Positions 15,223 to 24,582 of a stretch of DNA of 64,000 nt are shown in pieces. Made by a program: the position numbers and the translations under genes. How positions within the stretch are numbered: the first letter of the stretch is position 1; each line of letters opens with the position of its first letter. The DNA comes from an uncultured Bacteroidales bacterium (GTDB taxonomy: Bacteria; Bacteroidota; Bacteroidia; Bacteroidales; UBA932): positions 1 to 64,000 of the forward strand of contig CALUUA010000003.1 in assembly GCA_944323845.1 (NCBI GenBank). Reading direction: 5' to 3'. A model generated the notes under the pieces. That model saw only the letters and a program-made list of their open reading frames with translations, did not search any database and was not told the origin of the DNA.

Positions 15223-16482
15223 ATGGGCGGGATTCTGTTGAAAAATATAATGTCGGACGGGAAAATCTGCGATATTCTCGTAAAGGGGAAGCATATCGCC
15301 GGAATCATGCCGGCCGGTACCGGGATTGCCGGGAGCGATGTCGAGACAGTGGACTGTTCTGGGAAGGCTGCCTTGCCGGGAATGGTGAACGCTCACACCC
15401 ATGCCGCGATGACGCTTTTCAGAGGCGTGGGGGAAGACGTGTGTTTCGCGGACTGGATAGACAGGATATGGAAGGTGGAGGAGAAGATCGACGATGAATA
15501 TATCTACTGGGCCACTCGGGTGGCTTGTCTGGAGATGCTGAAGACAGGCACTACCACTTTCTACGATCAGTACTGGCGGATCCCGTCAGCCGCGAAGGCC
15601 GTAAGAGACATGGGAATGAGGGCGGTATTGTCGTATGTCCATCTGGATCATTGCGACAGCTCCAGATTTGCCATGCAGAAAGACGAGTGCAGGCGTATTT
15701 TCGAGGATTCTGCGGACTGGCCTGATACCGTATCCTTTTCCGTGGCCGTCCATTCCGTCTATTCGGTCAGCGAGGAACAGATATTATGGGCTTCTGACTT
15801 CGCGAGGGAGCACGGGCTGAAACTGAACATACATTTGTGCGAGACTTTGAAGGAAGTGACCGACTGCCGGCAGTGTCACGGCATGAGCCCTGTCGCTTAT
15901 CTCGATAGGCTCGGGGTGCTCGGGCCTGATGTGATAGCAGCGCATACGCTCTGGCTCGATGAAGACGACATCGGCATATTGGCCGAAAGGGGAGTGAGCT
16001 GCGTCCACAATATAAATTCCAATCTCAAGCTGGCTTCAGGCTACAGATTCCTGTATAATGAACTCCACGATGCCGGGGCGAATGTCTGTCTGGGTACTGA
16101 CGGATGCGCGTCTTCGAACAATCTGGACATGCTGGAAGCCATGAAGACGGCTGCCCTTGTTCAGAAGGCCTGGAGGAATGATCCCGCAGCCATGCCTTTG
16201 GACGAACTGTTCGCGATGGCCTCGTCCCACGGAGCCGAAGCCTTGGGTCTCGATACCGGGCGCATTGCCGAAGGCAGCTTGGCGGACATAATCATAGTGG
16301 ATACTGACAGCAGCTTTTTCCTTTCCGCAGCCCCGTTTATGGCCAATTTCATTTATTCGGCGCACAGCGACTGCATCACTTCTGTCATTTGTGACGGAAA
16401 ATTCGTGATGAGAGACAGGCAGGTGCCGGGAGAGCATGAAATCCTGACTCAGGCCAGAAGAGTGCTGGACAGGATAAGGTAA
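15223..16482 (+). CDS. mtaD: Amidohydrolase, probable 5'-methylthioadenosine/S-adenosylhomocysteine deaminase
   Basis: Metal-dependent deaminase of 419 residues. It has an N-terminal beta strip (DILVKGKHIAGI), the metal motif NAHTHAAMTLFRG, a second-sphere region NIHLCET, the histidine block AAHTLWLDEDD and the catalytic aspartate block LGTDGCASSNNLDM. This pattern matches the MtaD/SsnA/TrzN deaminase group, which converts methylthioadenosine or S-adenosylhomocysteine to the inosine derivatives. A purine nucleoside phosphorylase gene follows after 31 bases, which fits nucleoside salvage. Other aminohydrolase substrates are possible. A weak TATATTAG box lies about 25 bases upstream. Confidence 0.8.
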   Translation: MGGILLKNIMSDGKICDILVKGKHIAGIMPAGTGIAGSDVETVDCSGKAALPGMVNAHTHAAMTLFRGVGEDVCFADWIDRIWKVEEKIDDEYIYWATRVACLEMLKTGTTTFYDQYWRIPSAAKAVRDMGMRAVLSYVHLDHCDSSRFAMQKDECRRIFEDSADWPDTVSFSVAVHSVYSVSEEQILWASDFAREHGLKLNIHLCETLKEVTDCRQCHGMSPVAYLDRLGVLGPDVIAAHTLWLDEDDIGILAERGVSCVHNINSNLKLASGYRFLYNELHDAGANVCLGTDGCASSNNLDMLEAMKTAALVQKAWRNDPAAMPLDELFAMASSHGAEALGLDTGRIAEGSLADIIIVDTDSSFFLSAAPFMANFIYSAHSDCITSVICDGKFVMRDRQVPGEHEILTQARRVLDRIR

Positions 16483-16513
16483 TTCAAGACAGAATTTTTA
16501 AACATATAATATC

Positions 16514-17341
16514 ATGGATCCCAGAATAGAAAGAATAGACAAGGCGGCCGGGTATGTGAAGGAAAGGCTCGGCGACCATAAACCGGAAGTGGGAATAGTG
16601 CTCGGAAGCGGTCTCGGCAAACTGGCGGACAGGATTGCGGACCCTCTCGTCATCCCTTATAAGGAGATCCCCGGTTTTCCGCTTTCGACGGCTATCGGAC
16701 ACAAGGGGAATTTCATAGTCGGCACCCTCGGCGGGAAGACTGTAATGGCCATGCAGGGACGTTTCCACTATTATGAAGGTTATCCGATGGAACTCGTGGT
16801 GCTTCCGATAAGGGTGATGAAGAAAATCGGCATAAAATGGCTTTTTGTATCCAATGCGGCAGGAGGCGTGAATTTCGATTACAAGGTCGGGGATCTGATG
16901 GTCATCAGGGATCATATCAACCTGCTTCCGAATCCGCTTGTCGGACAGAATCTTGAAGAATTCGGACCTCGCTTTCCGGACATGACCAGACCGTATGACC
17001 CTGCTCTGATCGCCAAGGCCGAAAGTCTGGCTGCAGCCTTGGGAATCAAGGTCTGGAAAGGCATATATCTGGCGGGGACAGGGCCTTCGTACGAGACTCC
17101 GGCCGAATACAAGTATTTCAGGATGATAGGGGCAGATGCCGTGGGCATGTCCACGATTCCGGAAGTGATAGCGGCCAGACATTCGTCCATCCCTGTTTTC
17201 GGAATGTCCGTAATCACCAATGAGGCTCACGATGACTATGCCGACGACTATGAAAACAACGGCGATGATGTGGTGGCTGCCGCCAATGCCGCAGCCGACA
17301 GGATGTCGCTGCTGTTCGGGAAACTGATAGAGTCGCTTTAG
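16514..17341 (+). CDS. punA: Purine-nucleoside phosphorylase, trimeric type
   Basis: Phosphorolysis of purine nucleosides to base and ribose-1-phosphate. The 275-residue protein has the phosphate loop GIVLGSGLGKLAD, the block FHYYEGYP, the SNAAGGVN motif, YETPAEYK, the GMSTIPEVIAARH block and the base-contacting Asn in ITNEAHDDYADDY. These mark the trimeric (class II, PunA) enzymes that prefer inosine and guanosine. Likely co-transcribed with the deaminase gene in front. It converges on nadE with a 26-base gap that contains no clear terminator. Confidence 0.92.
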   Translation: MDPRIERIDKAAGYVKERLGDHKPEVGIVLGSGLGKLADRIADPLVIPYKEIPGFPLSTAIGHKGNFIVGTLGGKTVMAMQGRFHYYEGYPMELVVLPIRVMKKIGIKWLFVSNAAGGVNFDYKVGDLMVIRDHINLLPNPLVGQNLEEFGPRFPDMTRPYDPALIAKAESLAAALGIKVWKGIYLAGTGPSYETPAEYKYFRMIGADAVGMSTIPEVIAARHSSIPVFGMSVITNEAHDDYADDYENNGDDVVAAANAAADRMSLLFGKLIESL

Positions 17342-17367
17342 TGCTCTTCAGAGACGCCGGGGACATT

Positions 17368-19398
17368 TCAGTCCAGCTCGGACAGAAACAGATCCGCTCC
17401 TGCGTCCGAAGGCATTCTCCAGTCTCCTCTCGGGGAGAGGGATACGCTTCCCACTTTCGGGCCGTCAGGCAGGCATGACCTCTTGAACTGTTGGCTGAAG
17501 AATCTTCTGATGAAGGTCTTCAGCCATTTTTTTATGACTGAAACATCATATGTGTCCTTGAATGCGGTTTCTGCGAGAAACAGAATCTTTTCAGGGGAAT
17601 ATCCTGATCTGAAAAAGTGGTACAGGAAAAAGTCATGGAGTTCGTACGGCCCCACGATGTCTTCCGTCTTCTGCGATATTTCTCCATTATTGTCGGCGGG
17701 AAGCAGTTCGGGACTGATCGGGGTGTCGATGATGTCCAGAAGTATGTCCCGAGTGTTCACGCCTTCGCTGCGAGAGTCGAAATGATTCTCGGCAGCCCAT
17801 CTTACCAGATGTCTGACCAATGTTTTCGGGATGCTTGCGTTCACTCCGTACATGGACATATGATCCCCGTTGTAAGTAGCCCAGCCGAGGGCAAGTTCGG
17901 AAAGGTCTCCTGTACCTACCACAATGCCGCCGGTCTGGTTGGCTATGTCCATCAGTATCTGGGTGCGCTCTCTGGCCTGTGAATTTTCGTATGTGACGTC
18001 ATGGACCGACTTGTCATGACCTATGTCGGCAAAATGCCGGTCGCATGCTGCGGCTATGGATATTTCTCTGGATGTGACCCCGAGTCCGGCCATAAGGTCC
18101 ACTGCATTCCTGTGGGTCCTGTCGGTAGTGCCGTACCCTGGCATTGTTATGCCCGTTATCCCGGAGCGGTCCCATCCGAGCTTGTCGAAGGCAAGTACGG
18201 TCACGAGAAGGGCCAGGGTGCTGTCGAGTCCTCCGGAAATCCCTATGACAGCCGACCTGCTGCCGATATGCGAGAGTCTTGATGCCAGTCCTGTAACCTG
18301 GATTTCCAGAATCTCCCTGCATCTGGAATTGATTTCATCCGCATTGCCGAGAGGCACGAAAGGATGTGCGGAGACTGTCCTGCAGAGTCTTTTCCTGAAG
18401 TCGGTATCGGCTGGAGCCCCGAGTTTTACCCTCGAATACAGCCTGTCGTAGGATGTGGAAGGGGTGCCGTCAGGAGTCAGTGCGGCAAAGGTATTCATTT
18501 TCTGCCTCAATGTGTCCAGACGTTCGATGTCGATGTCTGCGAAAGTCAGGGACGGGGATGTGCCGAACCGGCCGTTCATGGCCAGCGGCGCCCCGTTCTC
18601 GTAAATGAGGGACGCTCCTCCGAATACGAGGTCCTGGGTGGATTCGCCGAAACCTGACGAACAGTAGACATAGCCGCAGATGTTCCTTGCGGACTGCTGG
18701 CTGACCAGTTCTTTCCTGTATGCGTGTTTTGCGAGGACTTCATTGCTTGCAGACGGGTTGAGAATCAGCTGGGCCCCTGCCAATGCGAGGTATGTGGACG
18801 GAGGTATCGGTGTCCACATGTCTTCGCAGATCTCGATTCCGAACGATGTCCTTCCGGTCTCGAAAATAATGTTCGGCGAGATATTGCATCTGAAACCGGC
18901 ATATTCTATTTCGGCGCACCATCCTTCGCGGACCGTGTCCTTGCCGTTCACGAGAAATCTGCCTGTCGCGGAAGAGTGCTGATCGAGAAAATCCCTGCCG
19001 GAGCTGAACCAGCGGGATTCGTAGAATTCATTGTAGTTCGGAAGCCATATCTTGGGGACTATTCCCTTTATGTTCCCGTTTCTGATGACTATGGCACAGT
19101 TGTAAAGTCTGCCGCGGAATCTTACCGGTGCGCCGATGACTGCCGTCACCGATTTGCCTCTTGTGAACCCGAGTATTTTCCTGACGCCGTTTTCAGCGGA
19201 GCTTATAAGTTTCTGCTGTCCGAAAAGATCGCCGCAAGTATATCCGGTAACGCACAATTCGGGAAAAAGCACGATTGATGCCTCTCCGGCCTCCGCTTCT
19301 TCCGTCATCCTGCATATTTCCCGCACATTTGCGTCTGTATCAGCCACTTTGACTGCCGGAACCGCAGTGGCTATGCGGATGAAACCGAAATTCTCCAC
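17368..19398 (-). CDS. nadE: Glutamine-dependent NAD+ synthetase
   Basis: Final step of NAD synthesis with glutamine as nitrogen source. An N-terminal nitrilase-type glutaminase domain (FPELCVTGYTCGDLF, IVPKIWLPNYNEFYE, catalytic Cys in FGIEICEDMW) is followed by the synthetase domain with the ATP-binding SGGLDSTLALL and GTGDLSELALGW. The 676-residue length fits the two-domain form. The start is GTG at 19396-19398: it shares its first base with the TAG stop of the upstream PUR gene, and the resulting MENFGFIRIATAVPAVKVAD aligns with the usual start of the family. Translational coupling is likely. Confidence 0.93.
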   Translation of the reverse strand: MENFGFIRIATAVPAVKVADTDANVREICRMTEEAEAGEASIVLFPELCVTGYTCGDLFGQQKLISSAENGVRKILGFTRGKSVTAVIGAPVRFRGRLYNCAIVIRNGNIKGIVPKIWLPNYNEFYESRWFSSGRDFLDQHSSATGRFLVNGKDTVREGWCAEIEYAGFRCNISPNIIFETGRTSFGIEICEDMWTPIPPSTYLALAGAQLILNPSASNEVLAKHAYRKELVSQQSARNICGYVYCSSGFGESTQDLVFGGASLIYENGAPLAMNGRFGTSPSLTFADIDIERLDTLRQKMNTFAALTPDGTPSTSYDRLYSRVKLGAPADTDFRKRLCRTVSAHPFVPLGNADEINSRCREILEIQVTGLASRLSHIGSRSAVIGISGGLDSTLALLVTVLAFDKLGWDRSGITGITMPGYGTTDRTHRNAVDLMAGLGVTSREISIAAACDRHFADIGHDKSVHDVTYENSQARERTQILMDIANQTGGIVVGTGDLSELALGWATYNGDHMSMYGVNASIPKTLVRHLVRWAAENHFDSRSEGVNTRDILLDIIDTPISPELLPADNNGEISQKTEDIVGPYELHDFFLYHFFRSGYSPEKILFLAETAFKDTYDVSVIKKWLKTFIRRFFSQQFKRSCLPDGPKVGSVSLSPRGDWRMPSDAGADLFLSELD

Positions 19399-19754
19399 TA
19401 TAATTCGTCAAATGTCACATCCGAAGTGTACCGGCCGTTTCCTGTACTGTCATTGCCGTCCGTTTCCTCTGAAGCAGGGCAGTTTGCCTTTATATAGCCG
19501 ACCATCTCCTGAAAAGTCTCCGCGAATTTGTCGAAATCCTCCTTGTAAAGGAAAATCTTGTGCTTGTCATATGAGAAACGGCCGTCTTTTTCTATCCTGC
19601 GCTTGCTTTCCGTTATGGTCAAGTAATAGTCATTGCCCCTTGTAGCCTTTACATCAAAGAAATAGGTGCGTTTCCCAGCTCTTACCTGCTTTGAATATAC
19701 ATCTTCTCCCGAACGCTCCTGAGCATTGGCTTCATCGAATTCCTCGCTGTGCAT
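19398..19754 (-). CDS. PUR-family single-strand nucleic-acid-binding protein (DUF3276)
   Basis: A 118-residue protein with one PUR repeat: VRAGKRTYFFDVKATRGNDYYLTITESKRR followed by HKIFLYKEDFDKFAETFQEMV. Bacteroidota and spirochaete homologues bind single-stranded DNA or RNA. I use the ATG at 19752-19754 (MHSEEFDEANAQ), because the open frame upstream of it runs through the promoter and the opposite gene's start. Its last base overlaps the nadE GTG start. Confidence 0.85.
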   Translation of the reverse strand: MHSEEFDEANAQERSGEDVYSKQVRAGKRTYFFDVKATRGNDYYLTITESKRRIEKDGRFSYDKHKIFLYKEDFDKFAETFQEMVGYIKANCPASEETDGNDSTGNGRYTSDVTFDEL

Positions 19755-19780
19755 AGCAATATTTTTTAAGTAAAACTTTA

Positions 19781-19788
19781 CAAAGATA
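19781..19788 (-). promoter_or_regulatory. Promoter -7 box for the PUR-nadE pair
   Basis: TATCTTTG on the minus strand, 27 bases before the PUR start. It stands back to back with the box of nusB. Confidence 0.7.
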
Positions 19789-19810
19789 GGGATTTTTCTG
19801 AAAATGAGTT

Positions 19811-19818
19811 TATCTTTG
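19811..19818 (+). promoter_or_regulatory. Promoter -7 box for the nusB operon
   Basis: TATCTTTG on the plus strand, 22 bases before the nusB ATG, divergent from the PUR-nadE promoter. Confidence 0.7.
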
Positions 19819-19839
19819 TAAAAAATTCGACTTGAAGGT

Positions 19840-20799
19840 ATGCTCAATAGACGTATTCTAAGGATAAAGGTCTTTAAAACATTGTATGGCAGCGAATTGA
19901 AAGGCTCGTCATCACTTGCGGAAGCCGAGGCCCAGCTGGACGCTTCATGTGAAGCCACACGCGATCTGTATCTGTTCATGCTCGGCATAGTTTCGCCTCT
20001 TACCAAAGTGGCTGCGCAGAGAATCGAAGCCTTGAGGAACAAGTTCAATCCTACGGAAGAAGAAAAGAATCCGAATACTCGGTTCGCGGACAATGCTCTG
20101 GCCGTATTGCTTGACAATGATCCGGATTTCCAGAAGATTTTCAGGAAGAAGAAGTTTTCCTGGGATCAGTATGATCTTCTACTGAAGAAGGTTTTCAATT
20201 CCGTCTCTTCAAAGGACTACTATGCCAGTTACATGAATGCCCGGACTTCCTCCCTGAAGGATGATTGCCGGCTTTTCATCCGCATCTTCGAAGAAGAGTT
20301 CGCGGACAACGATGATCTGTCGCAGATTCTGGAGTCGATGTCCATATATTGGGGAGAGGATCTGCCATATTCGCTGACGTATGTGTGCAAGACTCTGGAA
20401 TCCATGGCCAATGGCGCGGACTGGTCTCTTCCGCCGCTGTATCTGAGCGAAACGAGAAAAGGGGATGATGTCGAGGATGACAGGCTTTTTGCACGCAATC
20501 TGCTGCGTGCAGCCTATGTGAATTATTCGAAATATGGCGGGATGGTGTCCGAAGCCGTTTCCAACTGGGACAGCGACCGTCTGGTTTCCACCGACATGTG
20601 CCTTATCATACTGGGTATGGCCGAGGCTGTGGCATTCCCTACCATACCGGTCAAGGTGACCATAAACGAATATGTAGAGATATCCAAGTATTTCGGCACG
20701 CCGAAAAGCAAGATTTTCGTAAACGGCATTCTGGACAAGCTTATCCAGCGTCTTGCCGCGGAGGGGAAGATAGCGAAGACCGGCAAGGGGCTGCTTTGA
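19840..20799 (+). CDS. nusB: Transcription antitermination factor NusB, long Bacteroidota form
   Basis: NusB binds boxA RNA with S10 (NusE) to allow rRNA antitermination. The 319-residue protein starts with MLNRRILRIKVFKTLY as in Bacteroidota NusB, has a long inserted N-terminal region, and ends with the recognisable NusB core (DMCLIILGMAEA, IPVKVTINEYVEISKYFGTPKSKIFVNGILDKL). That core is the part shared with the 140-residue E. coli protein. First gene of a series running through rimO. Confidence 0.92.
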   Translation: MLNRRILRIKVFKTLYGSELKGSSSLAEAEAQLDASCEATRDLYLFMLGIVSPLTKVAAQRIEALRNKFNPTEEEKNPNTRFADNALAVLLDNDPDFQKIFRKKKFSWDQYDLLLKKVFNSVSSKDYYASYMNARTSSLKDDCRLFIRIFEEEFADNDDLSQILESMSIYWGEDLPYSLTYVCKTLESMANGADWSLPPLYLSETRKGDDVEDDRLFARNLLRAAYVNYSKYGGMVSEAVSNWDSDRLVSTDMCLIILGMAEAVAFPTIPVKVTINEYVEISKYFGTPKSKIFVNGILDKLIQRLAAEGKIAKTGKGLL

Positions 20800-20869
20800 T
20801 GCCTGCGGCATTGCCGGACACTGAAAGTAATCAGCAAACAGTAAATAATAAAAATTAATAATCGAAGTT

Positions 20870-21202
20870 ATGGAATTCATTACATTATTGCAGGCTCAGG
20901 CCACTGCAGGCGCACAGCAGGCAAACAGCGGACAGTGGTCGATGTGGATAATGCTCATCCTCATTTTCGTGGTGATGTGGTTCTTCATGATCCGTCCGCA
21001 GAGAAAACAGCAGAAGGAACTCCAGAAGTTCCGCGAGGGACTCAAGAAAGGAGACAAGGTCGTGACTATCGGAGGAATATACGGGACTGTCATGGAAGTC
21101 AAGGAAAAGACCCTGCTTCTGGAAGTGGACAGCAACGTGAAGATCCGCGTGGACAAGAACTCCGTGGTCAAGGATTTCAGCGAGACTGCCCAGCAGCAGT
21201 AA
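20870..21202 (+). CDS. yajC: Sec translocase accessory subunit YajC
   Basis: Single-pass membrane protein of 110 residues that associates with SecDF. It has a short N-terminal segment, one membrane helix (MWIMLILIFVVMWFFMI), the family motif RPQRKQQKE and the conserved block KGDKVVTIGGIYGTVMEV. It lies 70 bases after nusB and 21 bases before the YbbR-like gene, an order often seen in Bacteroidota. Confidence 0.93.
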   Translation: MEFITLLQAQATAGAQQANSGQWSMWIMLILIFVVMWFFMIRPQRKQQKELQKFREGLKKGDKVVTIGGIYGTVMEVKEKTLLLEVDSNVKIRVDKNSVVKDFSETAQQQ

Positions 21203-21223
21203 TCCGCTGCAAGGATATCCGTT

Positions 21224-22198
21224 ATGAGACGGTTGCTGTATAAGCTGCTGCATTCTCTCAGGCATAACGGGAGGGACTGGACCGTTTTTTCCCTGTCCCT
21301 CCTGTTGGCATTCAGCATATGGCTGATACACAACCTGTCTCTGGATTATTCGGATTTCCTTACTGTCAAGATGACTGCAGTCTGCCCGAATATCGTCGGG
21401 CATACCGTACAGTCATCCAATTCGTGCGAGGTCGTGGCCAGATGCCGGACTTCGGGATACAATATAATCAGGTCCCGTCTGGCATTGGGCCGTGCGCCCA
21501 AACAGGTGGTTCTCGACAGACAGTCCCTGTCTTCGCGCTCCGGGGAAGTGTATTACATCACCAGAAAGGAATTGAGCGAGTCCGCTCATATGCTGTACGG
21601 GGAGAAGGTGGAGGTGGAGTATTTTCTCTCGGATACCTTGTATTTCAGGTTCCCTTACGAGACAAACAAGAAGGTGCCGGTATTCCCAGTCCTGTCCCTC
21701 GGTTTCAAGCCTCAGTACATGAGCCAGTCAAATCTGGAAATCGAGCCGGATTCCGTGATAATATACGGGGAGCCCTACCATCTGGCGAATGTGGACAGGG
21801 TCTTCACCGAGCCTGTAGAGCTTCAGAATCTGGATGAAGCGGCGGCAGGGGTGGCCAGACTGGAAAGGATAAAGGGAGTAAGGCTGTCTGAAAGCGAAGT
21901 CCATTATTCCATAGACGTCATGCGTTTTGTGGAAATCACCAGGGATGTCTATATGGAAGCGGCGAATGTCCCTCCTGACAAGGAAATGATGATATATCCT
22001 TCAAAGGCTGAAGTGATTTTCCGCTGCGTGTTTCCCCTGATATCCGATGTCGGAGAAGCAAGATTCCGGGTAGACTATGAAGATTATATCAGTTCCCGCT
22101 CGGGGAAATGCGTCCCTGAACCGGCTTTCCTACCCGATGGCGTGCTTGACTATGAAATCATTCCCGAGATTTTCGAATGCGTAGTGACAGAAAAATGA
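21224..22198 (+). CDS. YbbR-like domain protein
   Basis: A 324-residue protein with one N-terminal membrane helix (VFSLSLLLAFSIWLIHNL) and a large extracytoplasmic beta-rich part that contains YbbR-type repeats, for example PVFPVLSLGFKPQYM with PDSVIIYGEPYHLANVDRV. In Firmicutes the related CdaR regulates a diadenylate cyclase, but no such gene is next to it here, so the role is unknown. Its stop codon overlaps the coaE start as ATGA. Confidence 0.8.
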   Translation: MRRLLYKLLHSLRHNGRDWTVFSLSLLLAFSIWLIHNLSLDYSDFLTVKMTAVCPNIVGHTVQSSNSCEVVARCRTSGYNIIRSRLALGRAPKQVVLDRQSLSSRSGEVYYITRKELSESAHMLYGEKVEVEYFLSDTLYFRFPYETNKKVPVFPVLSLGFKPQYMSQSNLEIEPDSVIIYGEPYHLANVDRVFTEPVELQNLDEAAAGVARLERIKGVRLSESEVHYSIDVMRFVEITRDVYMEAANVPPDKEMMIYPSKAEVIFRCVFPLISDVGEARFRVDYEDYISSRSGKCVPEPAFLPDGVLDYEIIPEIFECVVTEK

Positions 22199-22806
22199 CA
22201 CTTGCCGTTACGGGAGGTATCGGAAGCGGCAAATCTCTGGTATGTTCCATGTTCCGGGACAGGGGAATCCCGGTATATGACTCGGATTCCAGGACAAAGG
22301 GGCTGTATGATTCGGTTCCCGGACTGGCTGAAGAGATATCACGGGCAGTAGGGCAGGATGTCATTTCGGCCGACGGACGGCTGGACCGTTCCAGACTCTC
22401 TTCCGTGGTCTTTTCGGATCCTGACAGGCTGAAGGCTCTGGAAGCTGTCGTCCATCCTTATGTGAGGCAAGATTTCCTGCAATGGAGGGATTCTTTCTCC
22501 GGAACAGACCCGGGATTTGTCATAATAGAGTCCGCGATTATTCTGGAAAAGCCGCTTTTCCGGGATCTGGCCGACATGACACTTCTGGTAGACGCGCCGC
22601 TGCAGCTCCGGATCAGCCGGGCAGCCGCCCGTGACCATACCGATGACAGTCATATCAAGGACAGGATGCGCAGCCAGAAGCTGCTCAATGACATTTCAGA
22701 GGGGAAAACCGGCGCCGGTACGGACTACGTGATCATAAATGACGGGAGCGTGGCCGATCTGGAACTGAAGGTGGACAAGATATACGATGATATTTTGAAG
22801 AAATAA
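22195..22806 (+). CDS. coaE: Dephospho-CoA kinase
   Basis: Last step of coenzyme A synthesis, phosphorylation of the 3' hydroxyl of dephospho-CoA. It has the P-loop AVTGGIGSGKSLV at the N-terminus, VVHPYVRQDF in the middle and IIESAIILEKPLF, all typical. About 203 residues. I prefer the ATG at 22195, because it overlaps the upstream TGA in ATGA form and places the P-loop right after the start as in homologues; an ATG six codons earlier is possible. Confidence 0.92.
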   Translation: MTLAVTGGIGSGKSLVCSMFRDRGIPVYDSDSRTKGLYDSVPGLAEEISRAVGQDVISADGRLDRSRLSSVVFSDPDRLKALEAVVHPYVRQDFLQWRDSFSGTDPGFVIIESAIILEKPLFRDLADMTLLVDAPLQLRISRAAARDHTDDSHIKDRMRSQKLLNDISEGKTGAGTDYVIINDGSVADLELKVDKIYDDILKK

Positions 22807-22817
22807 TAACTCAAGCG

Positions 22818-23237
22818 ATGAAAACGGATCTCAGCAAAATTTTGACTGTTTCAGGCCAGAGCGGCCTGTTCAATTATCTTTCACAGGCCAGAAGCGGTGT
22901 CATAGTCGAGTCTCTTGCAGACAAGAAGAGAAGCTGCTTCGGGATGACGAGCAAGGTCACTACATTGGAAGACATCTCCATATATACCGATGACGGAGAA
23001 GTTAAGCTGAAAGAAGTCTTCGGAAAGATGCATGATGTCCTCGGAGAGGACAATGCCCCTGCTTCCAAATCTTCAGACAAAGAGCTTCTCGATTTCTTCG
23101 CCAAAGCCTTGCCGGACTATGACAGGGACAGGTTCCATCTGTCTCACATGAAGAAAGTCGTGTCATGGTACAATATCCTGAAGGAGTTCGCTTCCCTTGA
23201 TTTCGAAGACAAGGACAAGACCGGGGAAGAAAACTGA
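22818..23237 (+). CDS. DUF5606 family protein
   Basis: A 139-residue cytoplasmic protein. The start MKTDLSKILTVSGQSGLFNYL and the blocks GVIVESLADKKRSCFG and VTTLEDISIYTDDGEVKLKEVF are those of the Bacteroidota family listed as DUF5606. No function is established as far as I know. It lies 11 bases after coaE, and its stop shares one base with the rimO ATG. Confidence 0.85.
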   Translation: MKTDLSKILTVSGQSGLFNYLSQARSGVIVESLADKKRSCFGMTSKVTTLEDISIYTDDGEVKLKEVFGKMHDVLGEDNAPASKSSDKELLDFFAKALPDYDRDRFHLSHMKKVVSWYNILKEFASLDFEDKDKTGEEN

Positions 23238-24556
23238 TGCCGAGCCTTATGCCGTCCCTGCAGACATTGACACTGGGCTGTTCCAAGAATCGGGTGGATA
23301 CGGAACATATCCTCTCCAGACTGGAGGGGATATATGACTTACTGCCGGAAGACGGGACCGGCGGTCCGTGCGACGTTTTCCTGCTGAACACATGCGGCTT
23401 CATCGGCGATGCGAAGGAAGAATCCATTGCCGCCATACTTGAAGCCGTCGGACGCAAGAAACGGGGGGAGATCGGCAGACTGGTGGTGTTCGGCTGCCTG
23501 TCGCAGAGGTACAGCGCCGAAATGCCGGAACTTATCCCTGAGGTCGATGCATGGTTCGGAGCCGTGGATTTCACGCCCCTTCTTTCATATCTTGGAGCTG
23601 ATCTTTCAGAAGAAAAGAACCCTTTCCGGCATCTGACGACTCCACGGCATTATGCTTTCCTGAAAATCTCGGAAGGCTGCGACCGCCGGTGCTCGTATTG
23701 CGCCATACCTTTCATCAGAGGGAAACACCGTTCCGTACCTATGGATGAACTGGTAGAGGAGGCTCGCCTGCTTGCCTCAAAAGGTGTCAGGGAACTTATC
23801 GTCATAGCGCAGGATACCACCTATTACGGACTGGATCTTTATCGCAGGAGAGCTTTGGCAGAGCTCTTGCAGCGCCTGTCCGAAGTGGATGGCATAGAAT
23901 GGATCAGGATACATTATTCCTATCCGGCCGATTTTCCGGAAGACGTGCTGGACCAGATGGCCACAAACCCTAAGGTATGCAGATACATGGATATTCCTCT
24001 CCAGCACATTTCGGATACGGTTCTGGACAATATGCACAGGAATGTCTCTGGCGACTGGACCAGAAAACTTATCCGACGCATGAGGGAAAGGGTGCCTGGG
24101 GTAGTGTTGAGGACTACCATGATAGTAGGGCATCCGGGAGAGGGCAGGAAAGAGTTCGGGGAATTGCTCGATTTCGTGCAGGAAGCACGTTTCGAACGGC
24201 TCGGAGCATTCAAGTATTCCGAAGAGGAAGGCACTTACGGGGCGGAGCATTTCAAGGACGGGGTCACCGCCCGCACCAAACAGAGAAGGCTGGACAGGCT
24301 GATGTCCATTCAGCGGGACATTTCTCTGGAATTCAACAGATCCCGGATCGGTACTGAAGTCCGGGTGATTGTGGACGGCTATTCCGACGGGATGCTGGTA
24401 TGCAGGAGCGAATTCGAAAGTCCTGAAGTGGACGGCGAAATATATGTCCGGTATCGGGGGGATCGGGATCCTGCCGCATTGTGCGGACAATTCATTCAAG
24501 TCAGGATAGTCGGAGCCGATGAGTATGATCTTACGGCAGAGATGATTTCCGAGTGA
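23237..24556 (+). CDS. rimO: Ribosomal protein S12 methylthiotransferase RimO
   Basis: Radical-SAM enzyme that adds a methylthio group to an Asp of ribosomal protein S12. An N-terminal UPF0004 domain has cysteines in TLGCSKNRVDT, LLNTCGF and VFGCLSQRY; the radical-SAM cluster motif is CDRRCSYCAIP; the C-terminal TRAM domain ends with FIQVRIVGADEYDLTAEMI. The GADEYDL ending and overall layout fit RimO rather than MiaB. The 439-residue length is normal. The ATG overlaps the stop of the DUF5606 gene (TGATG). Confidence 0.95.
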   Translation: MPSLMPSLQTLTLGCSKNRVDTEHILSRLEGIYDLLPEDGTGGPCDVFLLNTCGFIGDAKEESIAAILEAVGRKKRGEIGRLVVFGCLSQRYSAEMPELIPEVDAWFGAVDFTPLLSYLGADLSEEKNPFRHLTTPRHYAFLKISEGCDRRCSYCAIPFIRGKHRSVPMDELVEEARLLASKGVRELIVIAQDTTYYGLDLYRRRALAELLQRLSEVDGIEWIRIHYSYPADFPEDVLDQMATNPKVCRYMDIPLQHISDTVLDNMHRNVSGDWTRKLIRRMRERVPGVVLRTTMIVGHPGEGRKEFGELLDFVQEARFERLGAFKYSEEEGTYGAEHFKDGVTARTKQRRLDRLMSIQRDISLEFNRSRIGTEVRVIVDGYSDGMLVCRSEFESPEVDGEIYVRYRGDRDPAALCGQFIQVRIVGADEYDLTAEMISE

Positions 24557-24582
24557 CATTTGACAAAAAAGGGAGGTTTGAC

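Noticed and set aside
16484..17230. Minus-strand frame of 248 codons opposite the purine nucleoside phosphorylase gene
   Set aside because: No recognisable domain; the sense strand gene is complete and conserved.
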